From positions 162,001 through 226,000 of the forward strand of contig NZ_CP030032.1 of assembly GCF_003258315.1 (NCBI RefSeq): a stretch of 64,000 bases of DNA, written 5' to 3'. The notes beneath the pieces are model-generated. The model made no database searches, was not told the origin of the DNA, and saw nothing but the letters and a program-made list of their open reading frames with translations. Positions 41,066 through 49,852 of the stretch are shown here, one piece after another. Made by a program: the position numbers and the translations under genes. The stretch comes from Bradymonas sediminis. Its GTDB lineage: Bacteria; Myxococcota_A; Bradymonadia; Bradymonadales; Bradymonadaceae. The first letter of the stretch is position 1. Every line of letters starts with the position of its first letter.

Positions 41066-42934
41066 ATGAAGCAAATACGTGTGCTCGATAGTAATGGGCA
41101 GGAATATCTCTACCCGGTCGACAAAGCGGTCGCCGAAGTCTCGTTGGGGCGCAGTAAGAGCAACGATATTGTCTTGAGCAGCAAGGCAGTAAGCCGGCGC
41201 CACGCGATCATTAAGGTGATGGGGGAGCGCATTGTGCTGGTGAACCAGTCCGCCAACGGCGTTCTGGTGGGTAACCAGCGGGTCGATCGCGTCCACGAAC
41301 TGGCCCTCGGCGAATTCGCGGCCATCGACACCTATCAATTTTGTGTCGAGGATGTCGCCGGGCAGGTCGGCCATCAGCGCGCGCCACGCCGGCGTGACCG
41401 CGTCGCCGGGCGACGGGAATCCCGAGGCAGCGCAAGCACCACCGCGCATATGCCGGCCCAGAGCCGCCCGCGCGCTACCTCCCGCCCCGCGATCAGCGAG
41501 GGCGCCGCGCTGGCAGCCGCGCCGTCCCCCCCGCTGGCGTCGGCCTCCCCGCTCGGCAACCACCGTGATCTCGACAGTTATCTTGGCAAAATTGCCCCGG
41601 CGACCGACTTCGAGGAGCCGCGCATAAACCTCTCCGGGCAGCCGGTGCAGGTGATCGACCGCGCCAAGCGTATGGCCCTGGTCGAGGTTAAGGCGATGTT
41701 GCACGACGCGCTTAAAGAGCGTCTTGACCTCCATAGTTTTGAAATTACCGACTATCGTACTCCGCGCACGGTCCGCCAGGTTTCGGAGCGACTCAAGCAG
41801 TTGCTCGAGATTCACGCCCACGCGATCCCGCCCCCTTACAGCCGCGATGACGTCTTCAAGGAGTTGATGGACGAGGTCTGCGGGCTTGGCCCGATTGAGG
41901 ACCTTATTAAGCACCGAAAGGTCACCGAGATTATGGTCGTCGACCGCGACCATATCTACGCCGAGCTCAACGGGGACATCGTGCTGACGGACCGCTTCTT
42001 CAATGACGAGAAGTCGATGATGACCGTCATCGAGCGAATCGTTATCCCGCGCGGCCGCCGCATCGATGAGTCGAACCCGCTGGTCGATACCCGACTCGCC
42101 GACGGTTCGCGTGTGAACGCCGTCATTCCGCCGCTCGCCCTTAAAGACCCCTGCCTGACGATTCGTAAATTCCCCGAAGATCGCCTCGGCGTCGGGGACC
42201 TGGTGGGCTTTAAGAGTATGACCCCGGAGATGGCTAAATTCCTGGGTCGCTCGGTGCGCGCGCGCAAAAATATCGTCATTTCGGGTGGTACCGGTTCCGG
42301 TAAGACGACGCTGCTCAACGTGTTGTCCAGCTTTATTGGGGTGACCGAGCGTGTTGTCACCATTGAGGATGCCGCCGAGCTCCAGATGCAGCAGGAGCAC
42401 GTGGTCAGCCTTGAGACCAAGCCGCCCAACCTCGAGGGCAAGGGCGAGGTGTCGATCCGTGACCTGGTGAAGAACGCCCTGCGTATGCGCCCCGACCGGA
42501 TTGTCGTCGGTGAGTGTCGTGGCGGCGAGGCGCTCGACATGCTCCAGGCGATGAACACGGGCCATGACGGCTCGATGACCACGGTCCATAGCAATAGTCC
42601 GACCGAGGCGATTTCGCGTCTGGAAACCCTGGTGCTGATGAGCGGCATGGAGCTGCCATCGCGCGCCATCCGCCAGCAGATCGCCAACTCTATCGACCTC
42701 ATCGTGCAGCAGTCGCGCTTCAGCGACGGCAGCCGGCGCATCTCATATATCACCGAGGTCTGCGGGATCGACGAGGACGAGCATATTCGCCTCGAGGATA
42801 TCTATCGCTACCGTCAGACCCACGTGGATCAGGATATGAAGGTTCACGGCTACCACCTGGCGACAGGGTATCTGCCGAGCTTTCTCAACACCTTCTTGGT
42901 GCAGGGCTTGGCCGATGAGGACGATTTTTTCTAA
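41066..42934 (+). CDS. cpaF: FHA-domain CpaF (TadA) secretion ATPase
   Basis: 622 residues. Residues 24-95 are a forkhead-associated domain (LGRSKSNDIVLSSKAVSRRHA, NGVLVGNQRV), which binds phosphothreonine. A disordered Ala/Pro/Arg linker runs to about 180. The CpaF ATPase follows: GPIEDLIKHRKVTEIMV, ADGSRVNAVIPPLAL, Walker A GGTGSGKTTLLN, Asp box TIEDAAELQM, Walker B RIVVGECRGGEALDMLQAM, and HDGSMTTVHSNSP. Ordinary CpaF lacks the FHA part, so assembly of the pilus here may depend on Ser/Thr phosphorylation. A GGAAAG site precedes the ATG. Confidence 0.95.
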   Translation: MKQIRVLDSNGQEYLYPVDKAVAEVSLGRSKSNDIVLSSKAVSRRHAIIKVMGERIVLVNQSANGVLVGNQRVDRVHELALGEFAAIDTYQFCVEDVAGQVGHQRAPRRRDRVAGRRESRGSASTTAHMPAQSRPRATSRPAISEGAALAAAPSPPLASASPLGNHRDLDSYLGKIAPATDFEEPRINLSGQPVQVIDRAKRMALVEVKAMLHDALKERLDLHSFEITDYRTPRTVRQVSERLKQLLEIHAHAIPPPYSRDDVFKELMDEVCGLGPIEDLIKHRKVTEIMVVDRDHIYAELNGDIVLTDRFFNDEKSMMTVIERIVIPRGRRIDESNPLVDTRLADGSRVNAVIPPLALKDPCLTIRKFPEDRLGVGDLVGFKSMTPEMAKFLGRSVRARKNIVISGGTGSGKTTLLNVLSSFIGVTERVVTIEDAAELQMQQEHVVSLETKPPNLEGKGEVSIRDLVKNALRMRPDRIVVGECRGGEALDMLQAMNTGHDGSMTTVHSNSPTEAISRLETLVLMSGMELPSRAIRQQIANSIDLIVQQSRFSDGSRRISYITEVCGIDEDEHIRLEDIYRYRQTHVDQDMKVHGYHLATGYLPSFLNTFLVQGLADEDDFF

Positions 42935-42965
42935 GATTTCGGTGTTTTTCGCGCCGGGAACGTGG

Positions 42966-42994
42966 TTGCGCTACCCCGGGCTCAGCGATACAAT
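42966..42994 (+). promoter_or_regulatory. Possible promoter ahead of tadB
   Basis: TTGCGC (42966-42971), a 17-base spacer and TACAAT (42989-42994) lie about 50 bases before the tadB start. The -35 box matches only three of six bases, so the site is tentative. Confidence 0.3.
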
Positions 42995-43046
42995 CGGAGT
43001 TGTTGAGGACGTATAATTTTAGGACGAAGGTACGTGCTCACGAAAC

Positions 43047-43949
43047 GTGGCGCGTGACGCCGTTATTTCGAAGTTTTCTCAATCGGGAGTCACGAAAGTG
43101 CTCTATCTTTGGTTAGCACTCATCGCAGTTTTTCTAGCCTGTGTCTTGGCCGTCATCGGCGGTGGAGACTGGGTGGCCGGCCGAGTTGCTCAGGAGCGAG
43201 GCGTCTACGAGCGCATCGTGGGTAAGGAACTCTACCGGCTCTTCTTGAACGTGACTCCGCAAGAGTTCGTTCTGATCCATATTTTCATCACCCTGGCCGG
43301 CGCTGGCATCGGCGTGCTCGCCCTGGGCGGCGTGATCGGCGGTGTGGGCGGGTTGGTCGCCGGGTTCTTCGCGCCGCGCCTGTGGCTCAAGCGCGAGTGG
43401 TCCGCGCGAATCCGTCAGATCGACGAGCAGATCGAGGAAGCCATGATCTATATGGCCAACTCCTTTAAGGCGAACCCGTCGCTGCCTGAGGCGATGGCCG
43501 ACGTCACCACGGCGATGCCTGCGCCTATCAGCCAGGAGCTGCAGGTTATGCTGCGCGAGTACAAACTCGGCACCCCATTGGATGACTGCCTGATTCGCCT
43601 GCAGCAGCGCATGCCCGCCCGAAACCTCGAATTGGCGATCTCGGCGCTCCTGGTCGGACGTACCGTCGGCGGCGATATCCCCAAGATTCTTGAAGACATT
43701 GGTTCCACCATCCGCGAGAGCTACCGGCTTGAGCGCGTCATCGATACTCAGACCGCCCAGGGTAAAATGCAGGCGTGGGTCATGGGGTCGATGCCCGCCA
43801 TCGTCGTCACGGTGTTCTACCTGATGGACCCGGAGCTCATCGGTCCGCTCTTCAACACCCTGACCGGCTATCTTATTTTGTCGGTCGCCATCGTTCTCAA
43901 TATCATCGGTGTGATTCTAATTCTTAAAATCGTCAACATTCGCGTCTAA
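43047..43949 (+). CDS. tadB: Flp pilus inner-membrane platform protein TadB
   Basis: 300 residues, starting at GTG with a weak ribosome site. It belongs to the type II secretion F (GspF-like) family. The N-terminal hydrophobic segments (VLYLWLALIAVFLACVLAVIGG, LAGAGIGVLALGGVIGGVGGLVAG) precede the cytoplasmic T2SSF domain (QIEEAMIYMANSFKANPSLPEAM, EYKLGTPLDDCLIRLQQRM, IGSTIRESYRLERVIDTQTAQGKMQAW). Two C-terminal helices end the protein. It should work with TadC and the CpaF ATPase to extrude pilins. Confidence 0.93.
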   Translation: MARDAVISKFSQSGVTKVLYLWLALIAVFLACVLAVIGGGDWVAGRVAQERGVYERIVGKELYRLFLNVTPQEFVLIHIFITLAGAGIGVLALGGVIGGVGGLVAGFFAPRLWLKREWSARIRQIDEQIEEAMIYMANSFKANPSLPEAMADVTTAMPAPISQELQVMLREYKLGTPLDDCLIRLQQRMPARNLELAISALLVGRTVGGDIPKILEDIGSTIRESYRLERVIDTQTAQGKMQAWVMGSMPAIVVTVFYLMDPELIGPLFNTLTGYLILSVAIVLNIIGVILILKIVNIRV

Positions 43950-43964
43950 GACCGGGATTTCATC

Positions 43965-44906
43965 GTGGACTTATTGTTAAGCCTGAACCCAACCATACTC
44001 ATCGTCAGCGCGGCGGCGCTGATGTTCCTATCTTTCGCGCTTCTGACCTACGGCTTTGTGCCCGACGAGGTCCAAGAAGATGAGATTTACGGTTATCGGC
44101 TCACCAAGCGCGCCCGTTTGCTCCAGGAGGAGACGCTCTACGCCCTGGCGTTGCCGATGATTAAGGTGTTCGCGCATTATTTCCGGATGGTGCCCGAGAC
44201 CGATAACTTCATCGAGCGGATTCGCAAGAACCTGCGCACCGAGCTGCCGCGCTCGGGCTATATGGGCGCGTTTACCCCGAACGAGTTCCTGGGCACCTGC
44301 TGCACCGTGGGCCTGGGGGCTTTCACCTTCGTGCTGGTTTTCTCGACCCTCTTTGCCGAGTCCGCGAATATTCCGATCGCCATCATCTTCGGCATCGCCT
44401 CGCTCTATTTTCCGTTTCTTAGCCTCAGCGGCGCGATCGCCAACCGGCTCATCGAGATCGACCGACGACTGCCCTATACCATCGACCTGATGGTCCTCTC
44501 GATGCGCGCAGGCCTCGACTTCATGACCGCGTTGGACCGCGTCGTGACCCGCGGCCAGCAGCAGAACCCGGATGACCCGATGATCCAAGAGTTCGGCGTG
44601 GTTCTCCAGGAGATGCGCGTCGGTACGTCGAAATCCGACGCCCTGCTCAACCTGTGTGAGCGGGTCGACTCCGACTATCTCAACTCCATGGTCGGCGCGA
44701 TCATTCAGTCCGAGAAGCGTGGTACCCCGCTGGCCACGGTCCTCGAAATCCAGATCGACACCATTCGAAATAAGCGTACGCAGAAGATCGAGAAAGCGGC
44801 CAGTGAGGCTGCGGTTAAGGTCCTATTTCCGTTGATGTTCATTTTCGCGGCGGTTGTCGTCGTGGTCATGGGCGCCATGATCTTGAAAGTCAAAGGATCT
44901 TCCTAA
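43965..44906 (+). CDS. tadC: Flp pilus inner-membrane platform protein TadC
   Basis: 313 residues, GTG start 16 bases after the tadB stop, so cotranscribed. It is a second T2SSF-family protein. It has an N-terminal helix, a paired hydrophobic region near 115-165, the cytoplasmic domain (RLPYTIDLMVLSMRAGLDFMTALDRVV, EFGVVLQEMRVGTSKSDALLNLCERV) and a C-terminal helix (VLFPLMFIFAAVVVVVMGAMIL). TadB and TadC usually occur as such an adjacent pair. Confidence 0.93.
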   Translation: MDLLLSLNPTILIVSAAALMFLSFALLTYGFVPDEVQEDEIYGYRLTKRARLLQEETLYALALPMIKVFAHYFRMVPETDNFIERIRKNLRTELPRSGYMGAFTPNEFLGTCCTVGLGAFTFVLVFSTLFAESANIPIAIIFGIASLYFPFLSLSGAIANRLIEIDRRLPYTIDLMVLSMRAGLDFMTALDRVVTRGQQQNPDDPMIQEFGVVLQEMRVGTSKSDALLNLCERVDSDYLNSMVGAIIQSEKRGTPLATVLEIQIDTIRNKRTQKIEKAASEAAVKVLFPLMFIFAAVVVVVMGAMILKVKGSS

Positions 44907-44953
44907 TACGAAGAACTCCGGAAGCCGATTACTTTTAATAAGGTATAATCACG

Positions 44954-46306
44954 ATGCCGTCTTTTTGGCTCGAGCACGAAGAACACGGGCAAACACGAGA
45001 TTTCAGTTTTCAGTCCACGACGGTCTCGATTGGGCGCGATAAAGCGTCGGATTTTGTCCTAGACCACCCCACCGTATCGCGAAAACACGCCGTCATTGCC
45101 TATAAGCACGGCTCGTTCTATCTCGTCGTGCTGTCTCGTAGCGGGCTGACCGCGATCGACGGGCAGCCGGTGCAGGGCGAGGTGTTGCTTTATGATTCGA
45201 GCGTGCTCCACGTTGGCCAGTTGGAGTTTCGTTTTCGTTCGGACGACGCGCCGCTTAAGCCGGCTGCGCCCGCTCACTCGGGCGGCATGACCGGTGGGGC
45301 CTCGGGCCTTCAGGGTGGATTTGGGGCGGCGGTGAATACGCCGGTGCCCCAGGCCGGATTCGGCCAGACGCCAGGCTTTGGCCAGGCGCCAGGGCTCGGA
45401 CAGCCGCAGGGATTCGGCCAGGCGCCAGGGCTCGGACAACCGCAGGGCTTCGGTCAGGCGCCGGGGCTCGGACAACCGCAGGGCTTCGGCCAGGCGCCCG
45501 GGATGGGCGACGCGCCGGGACTCGGTCAGCAGCAAGGTATGGGCGGATTTGGCTCACCCCTGTCGGCAGGCCTCGGCCAGGCCGGTGGCGCGCCGCAACT
45601 TAACGGCGCCAATACCCCGGCCCCGAAGAAGGCCGGCGACGCGGGCGCCAGCTGGGACCAGATCGCCAATAGCTCCGAGGCGATGCTCGATGCCTCCGGC
45701 GCGAAACAGGAGACGATCCACGACCGTCTCAATAGCTCCAAGAAGGAAGAGAAGACCAACCCCGTGTTGATCCTCGTGGCGGGTGCCGCGATCCTCGGTT
45801 TGGTGTATTTTAGCTTCTTTAGCGGTGGCGGAGACCAGTCCTCCGAGGCGGTTCAGGAAATTCCGGTGCTCGAGCAAACGCCCGTTGAGATCAACGTGAG
45901 TTGCCTGGGCCAGTCCGCGTGTGTGCAAAGAGCGGAGCAAGCCTATAAGGTGGGCACCGAGAAGATCCAGCAGAAGACCGTCGCCATTCCCAACCTCTTT
46001 GAGGGGTATAAGAAATTGCTGGAGGCCGAGGCCTATTTGGCCAAGGCCGGCGACGTCGCGCCTCCTGCTTCGATGGCGGGTCTGGCCGCGAAAAAGGACG
46101 CGACCCGCGCCGAACTCAACACCATCTGGACGAATTATCGCGTCGGCTTCGCCAAGGCGAAGAAGCGCAATGAATACCGCGAGATGGCGCGCCAGTTGAC
46201 CGCTCTGCAGGACTATTTCCCGGACCGCACGGCCCGAGAGAACCGGTGGAGCACTCAGCAGGCTCAGAAAATGAAAGAGGATGGCATTTATCCTAAACGT
46301 TTTTAG
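44954..46306 (+). CDS. FHA-domain membrane protein with Gly/Gln/Pro repeats
   Basis: 450 residues. An FHA domain lies at about 20-95 ([23 protein letters not shown]). Residues 135-200 are tandem units of [12 protein letters not shown], and residues 270-290 form one membrane helix ([20 protein letters not shown]). The C-terminal 150 residues, probably outside the cytoplasm, are helical ([20 protein letters not shown]) with one Cys pair. It lies within the Tad locus and could link phosphorylated proteins in the cytoplasm to the pilus machine. No family name is known to me beyond FHA. Confidence 0.85.
   Translation: MPSFWLEHEEHGQTRDFSFQSTTVSIGRDKASDFVLDHPTVSRKHAVIAYKHGSFYLVVLSRSGLTAIDGQPVQGEVLLYDSSVLHVGQLEFRFRSDDAPLKPAAPAHSGGMTGGASGLQGGFGAAVNTPVPQAGFGQTPGFGQAPGLGQPQGFGQAPGLGQPQGFGQAPGLGQPQGFGQAPGMGDAPGLGQQQGMGGFGSPLSAGLGQAGGAPQLNGANTPAPKKAGDAGASWDQIANSSEAMLDASGAKQETIHDRLNSSKKEEKTNPVLILVAGAAILGLVYFSFFSGGGDQSSEAVQEIPVLEQTPVEINVSCLGQSACVQRAEQAYKVGTEKIQQKTVAIPNLFEGYKKLLEAEAYLAKAGDVAPPASMAGLAAKKDATRAELNTIWTNYRVGFAKAKKRNEYREMARQLTALQDYFPDRTARENRWSTQQAQKMKEDGIYPKRF
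45374..45481. repeat. Tandem 36-base repeat in the FHA protein gene
   Basis: Three adjacent 36-base units encode [12 protein letters not shown]. Related but degenerate units extend to about 45541. The DNA units are nearly identical, so repeat number is likely to vary between strains. Confidence 0.85.
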
Positions 46307-46362
46307 CGCGCCGGCGGTGGCGTCGCGCGCTCGCTCGACGACCTCCAAATAGATATTTTTAC

Positions 46363-47685
46363 ATGACCTCCAAAACATCAGTAACCCCCTCGACTTCGAC
46401 TCGCACCCAACGCTCGTGGCGCTGGGTGCGCGTCGCCCTGTGCACTGGCGCGCTTTGCGTCGCCGCGGGGTGCGTGAGCACTCAGCAGCGCGGCGATCGT
46501 GCGTTCAAGGCTGGCCTCTATACCGAGGCGCTCGACCACTATGAGCGCGCCATCGATGGCGGGGATAATTCGGCCCAGATCTACGCAAATGCCGCTCAGG
46601 CGGCGCTTCGTATCGGCGACTTCTCCCTGGCCGAGCGGTATTTTAACCGCGCCATGGGCTTTGGCGGCGGAGAAGATGTCGCGCGTGAGTTGGCCGACTT
46701 CTATATCGCGACCAGCAACTATACCAAGGCTGTGCGGGTGTTGCAGACTGTGCTCGAGACCACCGATGACCCTCAGACCGTATTTAACGACCTGGGGGCC
46801 GCGTTGATGTACGCCGGCTCGCCGCTCAACGCCGAGTCCTACCTGATGGTGGCTCAGCAGATGAAGCCCAGCGACCCGGTGCCCTACGTCAACCTCGGCG
46901 TGCTCTATGATAAGCACCTCAATAACCCGCGTTTGGCCTACGGCTTTTATAATTGTTTTCTGGAATTGAGCCCCAATTCTCGCCAGAGCGGCAAGGTTCG
47001 GGCGCGGGTGAAATCGTTGGAGTCGAGCTTCGACGGCGATGGCCTGGGGCCCGCTGAGGTGTCGTGTTCGGCGCCGTACCAACCGGTGATGACTGAACCG
47101 GGCGCCATGAAGGGCGAGTTGGCCCGACGGCTCGGCCAGGGCGCGGAACCCGCCGAGGTGAAGCCCTCCGGGGACGCCACCGATTTGCCGGAGCAGACGG
47201 GCGAGCAACCCGGCGAAGAAGGCGGCGAGATAACCATCGACCGCGGTGTTGTGGAGCCGCCAGCGGCCGCGTCGTCGGCGCAGCAGAATCCGGCCGAGGC
47301 TGGAAAACTTCGCGATGAACAGGTGGTCGCCCTTGCCGAAAGTGCCTTCGCCAATCACAATCATCAGGAAGTTGTTAATTTGCTAAAAGGCCTGCCGGCC
47401 GATGCGCTGACCACGCCCTTGATGGGCATTTATGGTCAGTCGCTGGCGGAGGTCAAAGAGTATGACCGCGCGCGGCGGTGGCTAAGCGCTACGATCGCCG
47501 AGAAGCCCGCGCCCGCCGAGGTTCAGGCGTTGTGGACTGTGTACCGCGCGTTGGGCGAGCCGCAGGCTGCAGACGCGTTGTGCGAGCGGTTCGAAGGCGC
47601 GAAGGGCTATGGGGAATTCCTCAAAGCCTGCGCCTCGGCGGCTGACCTCGGCGAGGCGAAGACGTCGGGGAATCCGGCAGAATAA
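46363..47685 (+). CDS. TPR lipoprotein, TadD-like
   Basis: 440 residues. The signal sequence ends in AAGC (Cys37). TPR units follow (GDRAFKAGLYTEALDHYERAIDGG, QIYANAAQAALRIGDFSLAERYFNRAM, TVFNDLGAALMYAGSPLNAESYLMVAQ, VPYVNLGVLYDKHLNNPRLAYGFYNCFLEL). Next is an acidic Pro/Glu linker at 245-300 and a second TPR group at the C-terminus. TadD proteins of Tad loci are TPR lipoproteins that help place the secretin in the outer membrane, and this gene holds the same position. It lies 57 bases after the FHA gene. Confidence 0.87.
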   Translation: MTSKTSVTPSTSTRTQRSWRWVRVALCTGALCVAAGCVSTQQRGDRAFKAGLYTEALDHYERAIDGGDNSAQIYANAAQAALRIGDFSLAERYFNRAMGFGGGEDVARELADFYIATSNYTKAVRVLQTVLETTDDPQTVFNDLGAALMYAGSPLNAESYLMVAQQMKPSDPVPYVNLGVLYDKHLNNPRLAYGFYNCFLELSPNSRQSGKVRARVKSLESSFDGDGLGPAEVSCSAPYQPVMTEPGAMKGELARRLGQGAEPAEVKPSGDATDLPEQTGEQPGEEGGEITIDRGVVEPPAAASSAQQNPAEAGKLRDEQVVALAESAFANHNHQEVVNLLKGLPADALTTPLMGIYGQSLAEVKEYDRARRWLSATIAEKPAPAEVQALWTVYRALGEPQAADALCERFEGAKGYGEFLKACASAADLGEAKTSGNPAE

Positions 47686-47770
47686 CCTGGCTTTTGGTGC
47701 CAAGGGTGTCCCGAAGACGGCTCGTGGGATGACCGATAAGGCGAAGTTCGACTCCAATTTGGATGCCTCT

Positions 47771-48241
47771 ATGAAGACTCAACTTCACCGCAGTTTGCGC
47801 CGGGGCGTGGGAGCCACGACGACCGAAACGGTGATGTTGCTTGTCCTCGTCGCGATGGTTGTCGTGGCAGGCCTTAAGGTCTTTGGCGGGGGCGTGGGGC
47901 AGAAGGTCGAGTTTGCCAACGACTCGGTCGGCGCGGTGAGCATTCAGGATAACGAGATGGATCGGCTGCGCGCCAATCAGCGGCGCGCCGACGCAAAGCG
48001 CGCCTCGCAGGGACGCGGAGCCGCTGCGGCTCCGAGCGGCGCTGCGGGCACGCCTCAGGCCGAGGGCGCCGCGACCGAAGGTGCCACGGACAAGAAATCG
48101 GGCGCCCCCGCCCCCGCTCAGACGAACGCTGCGGTGGCGCCAACCGGTGGTTGCGGCGGCTTTAATCCGTTCGCGATTCCCATCATCCTGGGGCTGCTCG
48201 GGTTGCTTGGCTATGTCGTAGTAAAATCACGCAAGGGGTAG
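47771..48241 (+). CDS. Flp-pilin-like protein with MYXO-CTERM-like C-terminal anchor
   Basis: 156 residues from the ATG at 47771; an ATG at 47729 would add 14. The leader ends RRGVG and is followed by ATTTETVMLLVLVAMVVVAGLKVFG, a class III prepilin pattern with Glu at +5 but Thr instead of Tyr at +6. After a disordered Ala/Gly/Arg stretch, the C-terminus is TGGCGGFNPFAIPIILGLLG-type: Cys128, a hydrophobic helix (134-151) and a VKSRKG basic end. That Cys-helix-basic layout resembles MYXO-CTERM sorting tails. A pilin-like head with a second anchor is unusual. It may be a tip or base minor pilin. Confidence 0.72.
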   Translation: MKTQLHRSLRRGVGATTTETVMLLVLVAMVVVAGLKVFGGGVGQKVEFANDSVGAVSIQDNEMDRLRANQRRADAKRASQGRGAAAAPSGAAGTPQAEGAATEGATDKKSGAPAPAQTNAAVAPTGGCGGFNPFAIPIILGLLGLLGYVVVKSRKG

Positions 48242-48244
48242 CAG

Positions 48245-49852
48245 TTGAAGCAAATTCCTGAGTCCAATGACGCCTCGCCGGCCGCGGCGACTTCGCTTCG
48301 CGCGCTCTTTCGATGGCCGATACCCCTGGCGCTCATCTGGCTGCTCGCCCCGGTGGTGGGCCTGTCGCTGCGACTCGCGCTCGCGCCCATCACTCCGCAC
48401 GACTATTGGTGGTCGCTGGCGATGGGGAACCTGATCGCGTCGGGCGCGGGGATTCCGCATGAAAACCTCTTTCTCTATACGATGCCGGCAGATGCGCCGT
48501 TCTTCAACCAACCCTGGTTGAGCCAGTTGATGATGGCGAAGTTGCTCGATAATTTCGGGCATGCCGGGCTCCTTATCCTGCGAAATATTACGACGGTTCT
48601 GACGACCACCGCGCTGCTTGGGTTGGCGCTTTGGCGGGTGCGGGAGCCGCGCATCGTCGGTGGGCTGGCGCTCTTGGCGGTCGCCGCCGGGGCGCCGGTC
48701 TTCGCCGTGCGCACCCAGATGTTTGCGTTTCTTCCCTTCATGTTGTTGCTGGGCGTGCTCTTTGGCGTCGCCGATAGGCGACTCAGTCGGCGCTGGCTTC
48801 TGCTATTGATTCCGCTGACCGCCTTGTGGGGTAATCTGCACGGGACCTTTATTCTGGTGCCCATTCTCGTTGGGCTATGCGGCGGGGCGCTGGTCGTCCA
48901 GGAGTGGCTGGAGACGCGGCGGATGCCGATGCGCGAGGCGCTGGTCTGGGGTGGCACGAGCGTTATGACCGCGCTCGCCGCCCTGCTTAACCCGCAGGGG
49001 GTGGGCATCTATACCTATGTCCATCAGCTGACGGTCGTCTCGCCGGTCTCCCAAAGCGTGAGTGAATGGCAGCCGCCGGATATCTCCGAGCCCTACGGCC
49101 TGCTTGTGTTTTTGGTGTTGGTCGTGGGCCTGAGTCTGCTGGCCCGTGACCGAAAGAACCTGAAGCTCTATGAAGTCGCGCTCTTTGCCGCCACCACGTA
49201 CCTCGCCTTCGGCTCGATTCGGCATATGTTCTGGTGGGCGGCGATGATGATGCTGGTCCTTCCTGGCCCGCTGAGTCGAGCGCTCAAGCTTGATGATTGG
49301 CGCGAGTCCGCTACCACCGGCGCCCAGGGGGCGCTGCACATGGTGCTCGCCGTCGTGATGGTCGGCGGCCTGGTGCTGAGTCAGCCGGGGCTTCCCGTGC
49401 ATCAGACGGGCGTGGAATTGTTGAGCGGGGCGACGCGCCGGGCTGGCCCGGGAAAGGGCATGATCGACACGGATACGCCGACCCAGATCATGGAGGGGAT
49501 GTTGCGCGACGGCTATCCGGGGCGCATCTTTCATAGCCAGAGCGTCGGCGGTTATCTTGCGTATGCGCTGGCGACGCCCGTGCCCCGGCAGGTCGCGTTT
49601 GTGGACCAGCGTATGGAGATGATCCCCGAGTCCCTATGGGAGGTCTATTTCGAGATCGCTGGGGCAAAAGACGGCTGGCAGGAGGTGCTCGACGGGTATG
49701 GCGTGCGGACGCTCTTGCTCAGCCCAGGCGAGCAGAGTGGGCTGATTCGCGCCGCCCAGGCGGACCCTGACTGGGTCCTTGTCGCCGTCGACGAGGGGCA
49801 CCTGCTCTTCTTCCGCGCCGACCAGCGCGACCATCTTATTCGATGGCGCTGA
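48245..49852 (+). CDS. Multi-pass membrane protein, GT-C glycosyltransferase-like
   Basis: 535 residues, TTG start with AAGGGG upstream and only 3 bases after the pilin-like gene. About ten hydrophobic helices fill the first 410 residues. An early periplasmic loop has PHDYWWSLAMGNLI with an Asp, the place of the catalytic acidic residue in GT-C enzymes, and ALWGNLHGTFIL follows later. The C-terminal 130 residues are soluble (GKGMIDTDTPTQIMEGMLRDGYPGRIFHSQ). The family is widespread but uncharacterised. Its place at the end of the Tad locus suggests glycosylation of pilins or surface sugars, which is inference. Confidence 0.75.
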   Translation: MKQIPESNDASPAAATSLRALFRWPIPLALIWLLAPVVGLSLRLALAPITPHDYWWSLAMGNLIASGAGIPHENLFLYTMPADAPFFNQPWLSQLMMAKLLDNFGHAGLLILRNITTVLTTTALLGLALWRVREPRIVGGLALLAVAAGAPVFAVRTQMFAFLPFMLLLGVLFGVADRRLSRRWLLLLIPLTALWGNLHGTFILVPILVGLCGGALVVQEWLETRRMPMREALVWGGTSVMTALAALLNPQGVGIYTYVHQLTVVSPVSQSVSEWQPPDISEPYGLLVFLVLVVGLSLLARDRKNLKLYEVALFAATTYLAFGSIRHMFWWAAMMMLVLPGPLSRALKLDDWRESATTGAQGALHMVLAVVMVGGLVLSQPGLPVHQTGVELLSGATRRAGPGKGMIDTDTPTQIMEGMLRDGYPGRIFHSQSVGGYLAYALATPVPRQVAFVDQRMEMIPESLWEVYFEIAGAKDGWQEVLDGYGVRTLLLSPGEQSGLIRAAQADPDWVLVAVDEGHLLFFRADQRDHLIRWR

